Assembly (NCBI GenBank): GCA_027459625.1
Contig: DAIDHP010000001.1
Span: 62,001-126,000 of the forward strand
Length of the DNA stretch: 64,000 nucleotides
Direction: 5' to 3'
DNA from: Chthonomonadales bacterium
GTDB taxonomy: Bacteria; Armatimonadota; Chthonomonadetes; Chthonomonadales; CAJBBX01
Positions 9,748 through 18,655 of the stretch are shown in pieces. Positions within the stretch are counted from its first letter, which is position 1. The number at the start of each line of letters is the position of its first letter. The notes below the pieces were generated by a model. The model was not told where the DNA came from, made no database searches, and saw only the letters and a program-made list of their open reading frames with translations. A program made the position numbers and the translations under genes.

Positions 9748-9783
9748 GGATGGTTCGGATGAAGGCATTCATGCGAACCATCC
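9748..9783 (+). other. Strong hairpin in the dnaK-dnaJ spacer
   Basis: GGATGGTTCG (9748-9757) pairs perfectly with CGAACCATCC (9774-9783). Inside, ATGAA/TTCAT adds five more pairs. No T run follows, so it is not a standard terminator. It starts 13 nt after the dnaK stop and could stabilise the dnaK message or mark an RNA-processing point that keeps DnaJ below DnaK. Confidence 0.5.
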
Positions 9784-9911
9784 TGAAAAATTGAGCAATG
9801 CAATTCGTTTTTGCAGATGCACGAAAGCCATTCCGGTATTTCAGACGACGAGAAATCCAATGATGGTGTAAATGATTGAGCGGCGCGGTCCCCTAATTGG
9901 AAGGTGAAAAA

Positions 9912-10940
9912 TTGGCAAACCCGACATACAAGGACTATTATGCAATACTGGGCGTTAGCCGAACTGCGGACGAGAAAGAGATCAAAGCCGCTTATCGGAA
10001 GCTTGCGCGCAAATATCATCCCGACGTGAACCCGGGAGACAAGAACGCCGAGGCCAAGTTCAAGGAGATCGGGGAAGCGCACGATGTTTTAAAAGACGCT
10101 CACAAAAGAGCCCAATACGATCGTTTCGGCGATCAATGGAAGCAGGCGTCGCAATATGGTTCGCAATGGCAGAATCCAACCACTGGATTTAATCCCAATG
10201 GCGGACAATATGACTTTACAGGCTTCCCTGGCAATCTCAATGAATTATTCGAAAGTCTGTTCGGGGGGGGGAGGGCGACACGAACCAAGCAGACACGACC
10301 GCACGGGGAAGATGTTGAGTTTGCATTGGAACTGTCTCTGGAGGAGGCGGTACGAGGCGGAAAAAAGACTATCACCCTGCCCATGGAGGACATTTGCCCG
10401 CACTGCGGCGGATCGGGTCGTATGCGGGATGTCTCCAATCCCGCCAGGATGACTACCTTCTGCGCTCATTGCAAGGGGCGGGGACGGCTTCAGAGGAGTA
10501 AGAAAATAGAGTTTACGATACCCGCAGGGGTGAAGGAAGGGCAAAGGATACGCCTTGCCGGGCAAGGATCCGAAGGGATTAACGGTGCAAGAGGCGATCT
10601 CTATCTCCTAATCCGGATTAAGCCTCATCCGATTTTCGAGCGAGTCAACGATGATCTGATTATGGAGATAAGCATTCCTTACACCATCGCCGCCCTTGGC
10701 GGTGAGATATCGGTGCCTACGCTGAATAACGAATTGAAAACGCTGATCGTCCCGGCAGGCGTGCAAAGCGGCCAAAAGCTTAGAATTGCGGGACAAGGCG
10801 TTGCAACAAGAAACGCAGGGAAGACTGGTGACCTTTACGCGAAACTGAAAATTATCGTTCCGCGAGAACTCTCGCCAAGGGAAAAAGAGCTGTTAAAGGA
10901 ACTCGCTCGAATAAGAGGTGACAAAGCGAACCTGTCTTAA
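9912..10940 (+). CDS. dnaJ: DnaJ-family cochaperone with reduced zinc-binding domain
   Basis: About 342 aa from TTG 9912, chosen because GGAAGGTG lies 5 nt upstream; another TTG at 9897 has no ribosome site. Residues ~5-70 form the J domain with the HPD motif (RKYHPDVNPGD), followed by a G/F-rich region. The zinc region has only two of the usual four CxxCxGxG repeats: CPHCGGSG near residue 165 and CAHCKGRG near 188, enough for one zinc site. Two C-terminal substrate-binding beta domains follow (VKEGQRIRLAGQG, VQSGQKLRIAGQG). It works with DnaK encoded just upstream. It is intermediate between DnaJ and CbpA types. Confidence 0.93.
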   Translation: MANPTYKDYYAILGVSRTADEKEIKAAYRKLARKYHPDVNPGDKNAEAKFKEIGEAHDVLKDAHKRAQYDRFGDQWKQASQYGSQWQNPTTGFNPNGGQYDFTGFPGNLNELFESLFGGGRATRTKQTRPHGEDVEFALELSLEEAVRGGKKTITLPMEDICPHCGGSGRMRDVSNPARMTTFCAHCKGRGRLQRSKKIEFTIPAGVKEGQRIRLAGQGSEGINGARGDLYLLIRIKPHPIFERVNDDLIMEISIPYTIAALGGEISVPTLNNELKTLIVPAGVQSGQKLRIAGQGVATRNAGKTGDLYAKLKIIVPRELSPREKELLKELARIRGDKANLS

Positions 10941-11068
10941 GAATGCGTTAATCATCCAAAAAAAAGTCAATGCGCTGGAATAATGAAACAGATATGTGAT
11001 CCTAATGCATGGTTATTCGGATGGTTCATACATCATTTTATCGAAAGCATATGACAGAGGTGTGAGCT

Positions 11069-11401
11069 TTGGCGCGAAAAATACCGGAAGAACCTGTATA
11101 TATGATTAGCATCGCAGCCCAATTGACCGGATTGCATCCTCAAACGGTGAGGATGTACGAACGGCTCGGTCTGGTGACGCCTTCTCGCGTGAGCAATAAA
11201 AACAGACTCTACTCCGAGATGGATATCCAGAGACTACTGCAGATACGCCGTTTCACCCAGGAGATGGGGGTGAACCTTGCGGGAGTGGAGATCATTTTGG
11301 ATCTGCTGCAAAAAATTGAAAAGCTGCAGAACGAAAACGATAGATTGAATACCGAATTGGCGCAAAACGGTATCCTTCACCCCAAGAGAATAGAGAAGTA
11401 G
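11069..11401 (+). CDS. hspR: HspR, MerR-family heat-shock repressor
   Basis: 110 aa, with a TTG start preceded by GAGGTG. The N-terminal MerR helix-turn-helix reads MISIAAQLTGLHPQTVRMYE followed by RLGLVTPSR, the pattern seen in HspR. The C-terminal ~35 residues (LLQKIEKLQNENDRLNTEL) form a coiled coil for dimerisation. HspR binds HAIR sites and represses chaperone genes, with DnaK acting as co-repressor in Streptomyces. A HAIR lies at 7788-7808 in front of this same operon. It ends 10 nt before a convergent membrane-protein gene. Confidence 0.93.
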   Translation: MARKIPEEPVYMISIAAQLTGLHPQTVRMYERLGLVTPSRVSNKNRLYSEMDIQRLLQIRRFTQEMGVNLAGVEIILDLLQKIEKLQNENDRLNTELAQNGILHPKRIEK

Positions 11402-11411
11402 CCATGCTTCC

Positions 11412-12146
11412 TTAGCGATATGGCGGAAAATCGATTTTGGAGGGATGAATAATATGCGCCCCGATCGCAAAGGGGATGGAGAATAGATTGGGAAAGAAAA
11501 CGGATAGTACGTAAACATACCATTTGGGTTTGATTAACCCTTCCCGCCGAGGAACGCATTTCGCAGGCAGCCATACCATTAAGCCATAAACGAATATCCA
11601 AAACCCGAAAGTGCCTATTTGAACCACCCCCCCGAAGCTTGCCTCCGCCAAAGTTCCCGTAATCCCGAAGAGCAGAAACACCTCCGCGGGCTTGAAATCA
11701 TACCGGGATAGAAGGATCGCCCACCCGACGAACATCGGAGCGATTATGATTACGCTGTGAAAAAAGATAACATTGAAATAGTTGGAAGAGGCGGTGATGT
11801 ATGCCTGTCCGATCCGAACCCCGAAGAGAGGAGCGAGATTGGTCATTATGGTTGTAATCGCCTCCTCCCAAAGAATAAGTGCGGTTGACATGACCACAAA
11901 CTTGATCCTCCAATCCCCTCTCAATCCTTGCAACCATGGGATAATCCTATACTGGAACTTTAAAATCAAACCACCGGTCACGAGGATCCACAGCAAAATC
12001 AGTCCGTCCCCCATTTTGATCACCGCCTTATCCTCGGGTCGTCCATGCACGAGGATGACAGCGTTAACCAACGCCTCCGTGACAAGCATCCAAACAAAGA
12101 GAACGCGAATGACATATGACAGCGAAATGCGCGGTTTCATATGCAA
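11412..12146 (-). CDS. Hypothetical polytopic membrane protein
   Basis: About 242-244 aa with six or seven predicted membrane helices (for example residues ~10-30, 45-65, 83-100, 125-147, 152-180, 182-200, 220-240). I recognise no family. Charged residues between helices are few (WEEAITTIMTN is the most polar in-membrane stretch). Nothing in the sequence shows a transport or enzymatic motif. It converges on hspR and is divergent from the family B polymerase gene, sharing a 226-nt intergenic region in which I could not identify a confident promoter. Confidence 0.7.
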   Translation of the reverse strand: MHMKPRISLSYVIRVLFVWMLVTEALVNAVILVHGRPEDKAVIKMGDGLILLWILVTGGLILKFQYRIIPWLQGLRGDWRIKFVVMSTALILWEEAITTIMTNLAPLFGVRIGQAYITASSNYFNVIFFHSVIIIAPMFVGWAILLSRYDFKPAEVFLLFGITGTLAEASFGGVVQIGTFGFWIFVYGLMVWLPAKCVPRREGLIKPKWYVYVLSVFFPNLFSIPFAIGAHIIHPSKIDFPPYR

Positions 12147-12372
12147 GGCCTCAACGCAGGGAGTTCAAAAGCCCCCTCGAAACGTATCGCATTATGGGTT
12201 AGATGGATAATAATCGGATGATAGGAATGAAAAAAACCGATCGAATCGGATTTCAATTGCCTTTAACGCAACATATCTTATAACACCACACATCGTTCTA
12301 CACTTGATGGTGCTATGATTAAGAATACTTCATAAGGAGTCGAATCGTATTTTTACAAACGCCCCGTATCGC

Positions 12373-14553
12373 ATGGAAAAACAAATGGACACAAACAATA
12401 CCCGCACCGAATATTTGGAAAGCGCACTTTACGGTTCAAATCCGCTTGAAAGAGTGGTCGCAGCAGAAATCGCGGATAACCAACTGCGACTCTGGGTGCG
12501 CACTCCGGATGACAAGTTGCAAATCGAGAATATCCCTTTTAGAAGATGGGTTCTCACCAACACCCGGAAGGAGTTCGAGAATTCAGAGACGCTGGAATTG
12601 GAGGGAGAGGGCTTGCGCTGGCTCCATGTATTTCCCGATCACCATGCATACAGGGATGCGATCTCGCAATTGAAAAACGACCGAAAGGAAAGCCTGTATT
12701 ATGGCAACGAAATAAGGATGGCGCTCATTGACACCGGGGTGACGCTCTTCAAAGGGATGGCGTTCGATGAAGTCCATCGTATGCAGGTGGACATAGAGAC
12801 CGAAGGGCTTTCCGCGGACACGGGAAAGATACTGCTGATAGCTGTCAAGGATAATCGGGGCTATGTTAACGCCCTCATGGGCGACGAAAAAGAGTTACTG
12901 TCCCAATTCATTGCATTGGTTCGCGAATGCGATCCCGACATTTTCGAAGGTCACAACATCTATGGGTTTGACCTTCCGTTTATCATCCGCAGGGCGGACA
13001 TCATAGGCATGCCTCTCTCCCTAGGACGCGACGGCTCCGCCCCGCGCAACATAGGCACCCGACAATATGCGATCGGGGGAAACACCCGTCCTTTTCAAGA
13101 GATATTCATCCATGGCCGTCACGTTGTGGATACTTACCTAGCTGTGCAGAGGTTCGATCTGGCGAAAGGGTCTCTCACGAGTTACGGGCTGAAAAACGTC
13201 GCCAAGGCTTTCGGAATAGCGGAACCGGATCGTATCATCCTGCCCAGGGATGAGATGAAAAGGTTGTTCGAGCAGGATCGGGCCAGGGTGGTGGAATACG
13301 CCACGCAGGACGTGATTGAAACCGAACGCTTGGCGGAATTGGTCACTCCCACGGATTTTTATCAAACTCAGATGGTACCTGACTCTTACGGATCCGTGGC
13401 GGTTTCCGGTACCGGGGAAAAGATCAACTCGATATTTGCCAGAGCCTATCTGGCTCAAAATCAAGCGATCCCGACGCCAAGTCCCGTAAAGGATATCCCC
13501 GGGGGCTATACGGAGTTAAGGAGAGCGGGGGTTTTGGATCATATCGTGAAAGCTGACGTGGAAAGCCTATATCCAAGCATCATGATCTCCGACCGAATCG
13601 CCCCTGCAAAGGATCGTCTCAACCTTTTCCTGCCCATTCTTGAGGAACTTACGCACAGGCGCCTAGACGCCAAAAGCCGAATGAGAAGTGCACAGGGAAA
13701 GGAACGCTACTTATGGGATGGAATTCAGGGATCGTTAAAAGTCCTGATCAACTCGTTCTACGGATATTTGGGAGCGGCGAATTTTCATTTTAACGATCCA
13801 GACGCCGCAGCAAGAGTTACCGCCCGAGGAAGGGAGTTGGTTCAACAAATCGCCGAATGGATTGAGGAGGAGGGAGGAAATGTAATTGAAATCGACACCG
13901 ATGGCGTCTATTTCGTCGCCCCTTCCTCCCTCGGGACGGAAACGGATGAAATTGAATTCATTGAACGGATTGGCGCGAAACTTCCTTCGGGAATACGACT
14001 GGCATTCGACGGCAGATATCGCGCGATGATCTCATTGAAGACAAAGAACTATGTTTTAAGGGAATACAACGACGAAATCGTATTCAAAGGCTCATCCTTG
14101 AGATCGCGAGCCGATGAACCCTACGGTAAAAGCTTCATCGAGACCGCCGTAAAGTTGCTATTTGAACACCGAGAGGACGATATCGCGGGCCTTTACATAA
14201 GAACGATCCAAGCATTGAAGGATCACAGAATACCCGTTGAGGATCTGGCGCGAAGAGAACGAATAACGGACAAAACATTTAATAGCACGAACCGGAAGCG
14301 CCTTGCGGAGGTGGCGGGCGACGCTCGGCAAGGGGATTTCGTGCATGTATACGAACGAATGAACGGTAAACTCGGATTGATGGAGGATTACGAAAAAAAC
14401 GGGCGGGATGAGAATACCAAGACTTACATCGACAAACTGTACAAATTCGCATCGCGTTTGCGTGATGCTTTTCCGGACAGGTTCGATGTAATTATCCCGA
14501 AGCCATCAACGATAACGTTCCACGGAGAGCAGGAATCTCTCGACCTCGATTAG
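12373..14553 (+). CDS. polB: Family B DNA polymerase with 3'-5' exonuclease
   Basis: 726 aa. Exonuclease motifs: VDIETEG (D140, E142), HNIYGFDLPF (N195, D200) and YATQDVIET (Y309, D313). Polymerase motifs: ADVESLYPSI (D395, motif A), KVLINSFYGYLG (K456, motif B), EIDTDGVYF (D508-T-D510, motif C) and LKTKNY. All catalytic acids are present, so both activities are expected. It resembles archaeal-type and bacterial Pol II-type enzymes used in replication restart or lesion bypass. ATG 12373 has little ribosome site. An AAGGAG at 12334-12339 is instead placed 9 nt before an in-frame ATT (12349), a rare initiator that would add eight residues. Its stop is 9 nt from the convergent LacI gene's stop. 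Confidence 0.93.
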   Translation: MEKQMDTNNTRTEYLESALYGSNPLERVVAAEIADNQLRLWVRTPDDKLQIENIPFRRWVLTNTRKEFENSETLELEGEGLRWLHVFPDHHAYRDAISQLKNDRKESLYYGNEIRMALIDTGVTLFKGMAFDEVHRMQVDIETEGLSADTGKILLIAVKDNRGYVNALMGDEKELLSQFIALVRECDPDIFEGHNIYGFDLPFIIRRADIIGMPLSLGRDGSAPRNIGTRQYAIGGNTRPFQEIFIHGRHVVDTYLAVQRFDLAKGSLTSYGLKNVAKAFGIAEPDRIILPRDEMKRLFEQDRARVVEYATQDVIETERLAELVTPTDFYQTQMVPDSYGSVAVSGTGEKINSIFARAYLAQNQAIPTPSPVKDIPGGYTELRRAGVLDHIVKADVESLYPSIMISDRIAPAKDRLNLFLPILEELTHRRLDAKSRMRSAQGKERYLWDGIQGSLKVLINSFYGYLGAANFHFNDPDAAARVTARGRELVQQIAEWIEEEGGNVIEIDTDGVYFVAPSSLGTETDEIEFIERIGAKLPSGIRLAFDGRYRAMISLKTKNYVLREYNDEIVFKGSSLRSRADEPYGKSFIETAVKLLFEHREDDIAGLYIRTIQALKDHRIPVEDLARRERITDKTFNSTNRKRLAEVAGDARQGDFVHVYERMNGKLGLMEDYEKNGRDENTKTYIDKLYKFASRLRDAFPDRFDVIIPKPSTITFHGEQESLDLD

Positions 14554-14562
14554 AGAAGCAGG

Positions 14563-15618
14563 CTATGCGGTATCACCGACCTGTATGGAGAACGGCATGA
14601 TGGTTTGGATTGGAACCGACCTGCCGGCGATTTTATCCTCCAGCAGTTCGATTGTTCGCTTTCCAACATCATGCCACGGGACGGAGACAGTGGTTAGATT
14701 GCCGTTGAGAGTGAGAGTGGGCGGTAATCCGTCAAATCCGGTAATCGACACATCCTCAGGCACGCGCAGATTATGACGCCTGCATCTTGCAAGCATCGCG
14801 TAGGCAAGGTGATCGCACCAGCAGACAAAAACCGTGGGTCTGGATTTTTGAGGTATATCCGACCATTTTGCAATGATTTCATCCAGCCAAGTCACACTGC
14901 ATCCCTCAAGCCATGTTTCCAACCAATGTTCGTTGTTAAAGATTGTCAACTCCATATCGTGATTTTCCGGATACCGCCGCACGGTCTCAAGACGAATGCT
15001 TTGCGAGGTGGAAGGATAACCTATGGTGACGTAAGCGAAACGACGATGCCCCTTATTCATGAGGTAATCAAGCATGGAGCGGATACCTCTTTCGTCATCG
15101 GCAACCACATAGGCAATCCCCTCCGTATTCGGTCTGGTCGTGGCCAAACGACTGTCTATGCTGATCGTTGGAATTCCCGATTCCAAAAGAGCGTCCCCCA
15201 ACGGCCCTTCCGGGGGCGCCCAGACTGTCAATCCGTCAATGCGGCGATCTCCAATGCGCGAAAGGACCTCCTCCACTGGTTTGCCGTAATAATCGCCGAA
15301 GATGAGTAGTTCCTTTTCGCAATTATCGCATCCATCCATCAGGCCGCTGATGATATGATGGATGTACGGGTTGTCCACGCTAAGGTACGGATAAGCGCTA
15401 TAGAATCCATACGTATTGGTGCGGTTGCTCCTAAGAGAACGGGCGATGGCGTTCGGTTGATAATGGAGGCGGCGCGCAGTCTCTTCCACATGCTTGCGAG
15501 TCTTGTCGGAAATTCGGACATGGCAGGATTTGCCGCTTAGAGCCACGGACACCGTCATGACACTAACGCCAGCCTCCTTTGCAACATCCTTCAAAGTGGG
15601 GGATTGCCTTCGAGTCAT
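14563..15618 (-). CDS. LacI-family transcriptional regulator
   Basis: 351 aa. The N-terminal helix-turn-helix and hinge read TLKDVAKEAGVSVMTVSVAL, then ARSLRSNRTNTYGF as the hinge leading into a periplasmic-binding-protein-like sensor domain. Residues around GLTVWAPPEG, GIPTISIDSR and VSITGFDGLPPT are typical core positions of the family. The ligand is probably a sugar or derivative but cannot be named. It is transcribed away from the cold-shock gene. Several exported glycosidases elsewhere in the window are candidate targets, but no operator match was found. Confidence 0.9.
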   Translation of the reverse strand: MTRRQSPTLKDVAKEAGVSVMTVSVALSGKSCHVRISDKTRKHVEETARRLHYQPNAIARSLRSNRTNTYGFYSAYPYLSVDNPYIHHIISGLMDGCDNCEKELLIFGDYYGKPVEEVLSRIGDRRIDGLTVWAPPEGPLGDALLESGIPTISIDSRLATTRPNTEGIAYVVADDERGIRSMLDYLMNKGHRRFAYVTIGYPSTSQSIRLETVRRYPENHDMELTIFNNEHWLETWLEGCSVTWLDEIIAKWSDIPQKSRPTVFVCWCDHLAYAMLARCRRHNLRVPEDVSITGFDGLPPTLTLNGNLTTVSVPWHDVGKRTIELLEDKIAGRSVPIQTIMPFSIQVGDTA

Positions 15619-15770
15619 ATTATCCTTTCGAAACTGAACATGCGAGCTTCATACGAATATGTTAGCCCACTTCCTCAACTATGTCAAGCCACCATACGTT
15701 TCCGAACGAACGGGTATATATAGCATATCAACCGACAATGATAAATTTTCTATTTTTTTTGAATGTCATA

Positions 15771-15799
15771 TTGACAGATTTTTTAGAATTTGTTATACT
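15771..15799 (+). promoter_or_regulatory. Sigma70-type promoter of the cold-shock gene
   Basis: TTGACA (15771-15776), a 17-nt spacer, then TATACT (15794-15799): a near-perfect promoter. The predicted start is about 15806, giving a leader of around 43 nt that ends in a GGAGACATAAGTT ribosome site. Confidence 0.85.
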
Positions 15800-15848
15800 G
15801 GCACGACTGCGAATGCAGTCGCATTGTAGCCATAAGGAGACATAAGTT

Positions 15849-16052
15849 ATGTTAACGGGCAAAGTCAAATGGTTCAATGACGCCAAAGGGTATGGCTTCA
15901 TTGAAACCGCGGAAGGCAAGGATATCTTTGTCCACTACTCCGCAATTCAGAAAGAAGGTTTCAAAACCCTAAGCGAAGGCCAACAGGTGACTTTCGAGAT
16001 CGTCGAAGGAACCAAAGGACCGCAAGCGGCGAACGTGCAGGCGATGGTCTAA
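15849..16052 (+). CDS. Cold-shock protein (CspA family)
   Basis: 67 aa, a single cold-shock OB-fold domain. It has both RNA-binding motifs: [11 protein letters not shown] (RNP1-like) and [10 protein letters not shown] (RNP2-like). Such proteins bind single-stranded RNA and DNA and melt RNA structure. GGAGACATAAGTT precedes the ATG. It is monocistronic, with its own strong promoter and terminator. The short leader lacks the long cold-responsive 5' region of E. coli cspA, so constitutive expression is plausible. Confidence 0.97.
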   Translation: MLTGKVKWFNDAKGYGFIETAEGKDIFVHYSAIQKEGFKTLSEGQQVTFEIVEGTKGPQAANVQAMV

Positions 16053-16176
16053 TCCCAATCGCTGCCAATCACTAACTCAATCGCTTCGAGTCATAGGGTC
16101 GTATGGCAGCTTTATTATTCATTTATTATTTATTATTTCCCGTTCTGCAACCCTTTCTGAAAGCTCACGGAAAATG

Positions 16177-16208
16177 AACCGGTTTTGTTTATACAAACCG
16201 GTTTTTTT
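16177..16208 (+). terminator. Intrinsic terminator downstream of the cold-shock gene
   Basis: AACCGGTTT (16177-16185) pairs with AAACCGGTT (16195-16203). The T run continues to 16208. It lies about 125 nt after the csp stop and 27 nt before the convergent DnaJ-TPR gene's stop. No matching T run serves the minus strand. Confidence 0.85.
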
Positions 16209-16234
16209 CTATCCCCCCTCCATCCCATGAGATA

Positions 16235-17380
16235 TTAAACCCTGGTGATTTTTCGTGAGACACCCGCACCGACAAGGTATAGAGGAAATGCGAGGTTCTC
16301 GCCTGATACGATAACCCATGGAATTCCGCCATTCGCCACGCACGCAATGAGCAGGCATGGGATGATGCATAAAAATATCCCTCGTAAAACCCAGTTGGCC
16401 TCTCTTCGGGAGATGAACCACAATCCCATCATCAGAACTAATAGAGCGGGAGAACTGATAACCGCAATCACCCCAAACGAAAAAATCCATGACAGAGGCG
16501 GTTCCGCCAACCTTCGCGGTTTCCCTACGCCCCTTAATAGACCCAGGGTTTCTGCCATCATTCCGGCTGTGAACCCTCCAACCCCCAGAGAGAAGCAAAG
16601 AAGAGGGTTCCAACTGATGACGAATATTCCATCGGACATCAGGGATGGGACTCGATAGACAACCACCAGCAAAACCAGCATGACAAGTGCGCCAAGTCCG
16701 ATAAACAGCCACGATAAATACGGTGAGCCGTCAAGCCATCCGGAAACATTCGCCGATGCGTTGTTACGCCTTTCCCCTCTGTTTACCCTCGCTCCGCTCG
16801 GCTGATTTGGTATTCGCGTTAACCTATCGAACTTATGCTGCATGGATTCCTTGTTCGGGTTAAATTGCAACCCGTAGGAATACATGGTGATGGCGTCCTC
16901 CAGGCGTCCGGTCGCCTTGCGGATATCCCCCAACAATTCATAGGCTTCTGCGCAACGCCGGTCCACCCTAAGGCATTGCCTGCAATAGGTCTCCGCCTCT
17001 CTGAAGCTCATACGGCGAAATGCATTTTGGGCTCGCTCCAAAACGACTTCGGGATTTTCGCGGTTTGGTTGGGAACGCCTAGGCTGTGAGGTTTGGGGCA
17101 CTCTGGAGGAGTCCCTATGGGAAGAGGGAGAAGTAGGAGGAACACTCCTTTGTTGTCTCCGCCGAATTTCCAAATCATAGGAGGCTCGCTTGGCAGGATC
17201 TGAAAGAATCTGGTGCGCCACATTGATCGCCTTAAATCGCTCTTCCGCGTCCTTAGTGCGGGCTATATCCGGATGGCACTTACGCGCCAACTCGCGAAAA
17301 CGCCTGCGTATCTGTTCGGCCGTGGCGTCATGAGGCAAACCGAGCGAGGCATAATAATCAGGCATCTCCGACTGAGGCAT
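16235..17380 (-). CDS. J-domain protein with TPR-like region and C-terminal membrane helices
   Basis: 381 aa. Residues ~7-70 are a J domain (DYYASLGLPHDATAEQIRRR) with an intact HPD (KCHPDIART). A Ser/Pro/Arg-rich linker follows, then one or two TPR-like helix pairs (residues ~110-180, AYELLGDIRKATGRLEDAITM). From about residue 220 to the end there are four or five hydrophobic helices. It would tether a DnaK partner to the membrane. It starts 2 nt after the second GspF-like gene and so is probably co-transcribed with the pilus/secretion assembly genes. I recognise no described family for this exact architecture. Confidence 0.8.
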   Translation of the reverse strand: MPQSEMPDYYASLGLPHDATAEQIRRRFRELARKCHPDIARTKDAEERFKAINVAHQILSDPAKRASYDLEIRRRQQRSVPPTSPSSHRDSSRVPQTSQPRRSQPNRENPEVVLERAQNAFRRMSFREAETYCRQCLRVDRRCAEAYELLGDIRKATGRLEDAITMYSYGLQFNPNKESMQHKFDRLTRIPNQPSGARVNRGERRNNASANVSGWLDGSPYLSWLFIGLGALVMLVLLVVVYRVPSLMSDGIFVISWNPLLCFSLGVGGFTAGMMAETLGLLRGVGKPRRLAEPPLSWIFSFGVIAVISSPALLVLMMGLWFISRREANWVLRGIFLCIIPCLLIACVANGGIPWVIVSGENLAFPLYLVGAGVSRKITRV

Positions 17381-17382
17381 CG

Positions 17383-18651
17383 TTAATTCGTTCCACTCAT
17401 TATGCTCTTCGAGTAGCCCGAATAGAAACCGATAATCGATTGAGCCACTAGGAGCGCGACGATAAGATAAAGGACAATCGAAAAGATATTGGCGATTTTG
17501 TGCGCTTTGGTCTCCGCCTCGCCCTCCAGATACTCCGCCACTTTGGTCATCATGTGGTCGATATTCCCCGTATGTTCGCCCGTGCGAAGCATGTCGATCA
17601 CCAAGGTGTTAAACACCCCTGTTTGTCGGAAGGTTTCGGAGAGCAACTCCCCGCGATTCGCCGCCTCCACGCCCGCCAGGGAGGCGCGATGGACAATTCT
17701 GCTCCCACTCGCCGCTCCCGCCGCTCGGATTGCGGCGTTCAAACCCACTCCGGCCCCATAGAGCGCACCGAATGCCCTGCCGAACCGCGCCAGAGCAATC
17801 TTTCGAGCGACATCCCCGACCCCCGGTATGGAATACTTAACTCGTTCATACAACTCTTTGGCGGCTTCCGATTTGAAGATAACGATCCGGAAAAACGCGA
17901 AAATGAAAAACGCCGCGATGCCAATCTCCGCAAGGAAGAAAACGGTGTTATTCAGGTAATTCAAAGTATTGCCGGTTAGCGCCCATGCCGATATCGCGGG
18001 CATCCCTCCGCCAAACAGAACGGATCTGCCGAGAATCATCACTGCGACCAATGCGACAATTTTAGGGTACAGGGTAAGGCGGCTTATAAGTTGACGTAAC
18101 TGAATCTCCTGTTCAAGGTAATCCGCGATGCGCGAGAGGATCATCTCCAACATTCCGCCCTGCTCGGCGGCGCGAACCATCTCGAGCTGAACATCCGGGA
18201 AAACGGATGGATGGCGTTCCATTACATCGGAAATCCTTCCACCGCTTTCCACGGTATGCATCATCTCATTGATAAACTTAGCAAGACGGGTATTGTGGGT
18301 CTGACCGAGTTGACTGCTTAAAGCCTGATAGATCGGCATTCCGGCATTGATAAGCGCAGCGAGTTGGCGATAGAACTGCGCCATCACACTCAACGAGACT
18401 CCCGACACCACCGGATAGGCGAAGGTCTCCATCACTCCGTGCGAGGTGGAGCCCATTCCCTCCTTTTGCGGGGTTAACCGAACCGTTTTTTCCGAGTGGC
18501 TCGATCCCGCCCCCCCCGCCAAGCGTACCTTTTCCACCTCCAACCCCATCGCCCTCAACCGTCCGAGCGCAAGCGCGGAGTTCTCCGCGGAGATGGTTCC
18601 CTCAACGCGTTTCCCTTGCAGATCTATGGCCAAATAGTTGAATTCAGGCAT
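17383..18651 (-). CDS. Type II secretion/type IV pilus inner-membrane protein, GspF/PilC family (second copy)
   Basis: About 422 aa from ATG 18651, four bases after the previous gene's stop; an upstream in-frame start would overlap that gene. The N-terminal MPEFNYLAIDLQGKRVEGTI segment is the usual GspF lead-in. Two T2SSF domains follow (residues ~95-220 and ~300-420) with QFYRQLAALINAGMPIYQAL and LRTGEHTGNIDHMMTKVAEYL. Three membrane helices are expected. GspF/PilC is the inner-membrane platform for pseudopilus assembly. No ATPase or pilin gene is adjacent. Confidence 0.88.
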   Translation of the reverse strand: MPEFNYLAIDLQGKRVEGTISAENSALALGRLRAMGLEVEKVRLAGGAGSSHSEKTVRLTPQKEGMGSTSHGVMETFAYPVVSGVSLSVMAQFYRQLAALINAGMPIYQALSSQLGQTHNTRLAKFINEMMHTVESGGRISDVMERHPSVFPDVQLEMVRAAEQGGMLEMILSRIADYLEQEIQLRQLISRLTLYPKIVALVAVMILGRSVLFGGGMPAISAWALTGNTLNYLNNTVFFLAEIGIAAFFIFAFFRIVIFKSEAAKELYERVKYSIPGVGDVARKIALARFGRAFGALYGAGVGLNAAIRAAGAASGSRIVHRASLAGVEAANRGELLSETFRQTGVFNTLVIDMLRTGEHTGNIDHMMTKVAEYLEGEAETKAHKIANIFSIVLYLIVALLVAQSIIGFYSGYSKSIMSGTN

Positions 18652-18655
18652 CGTT

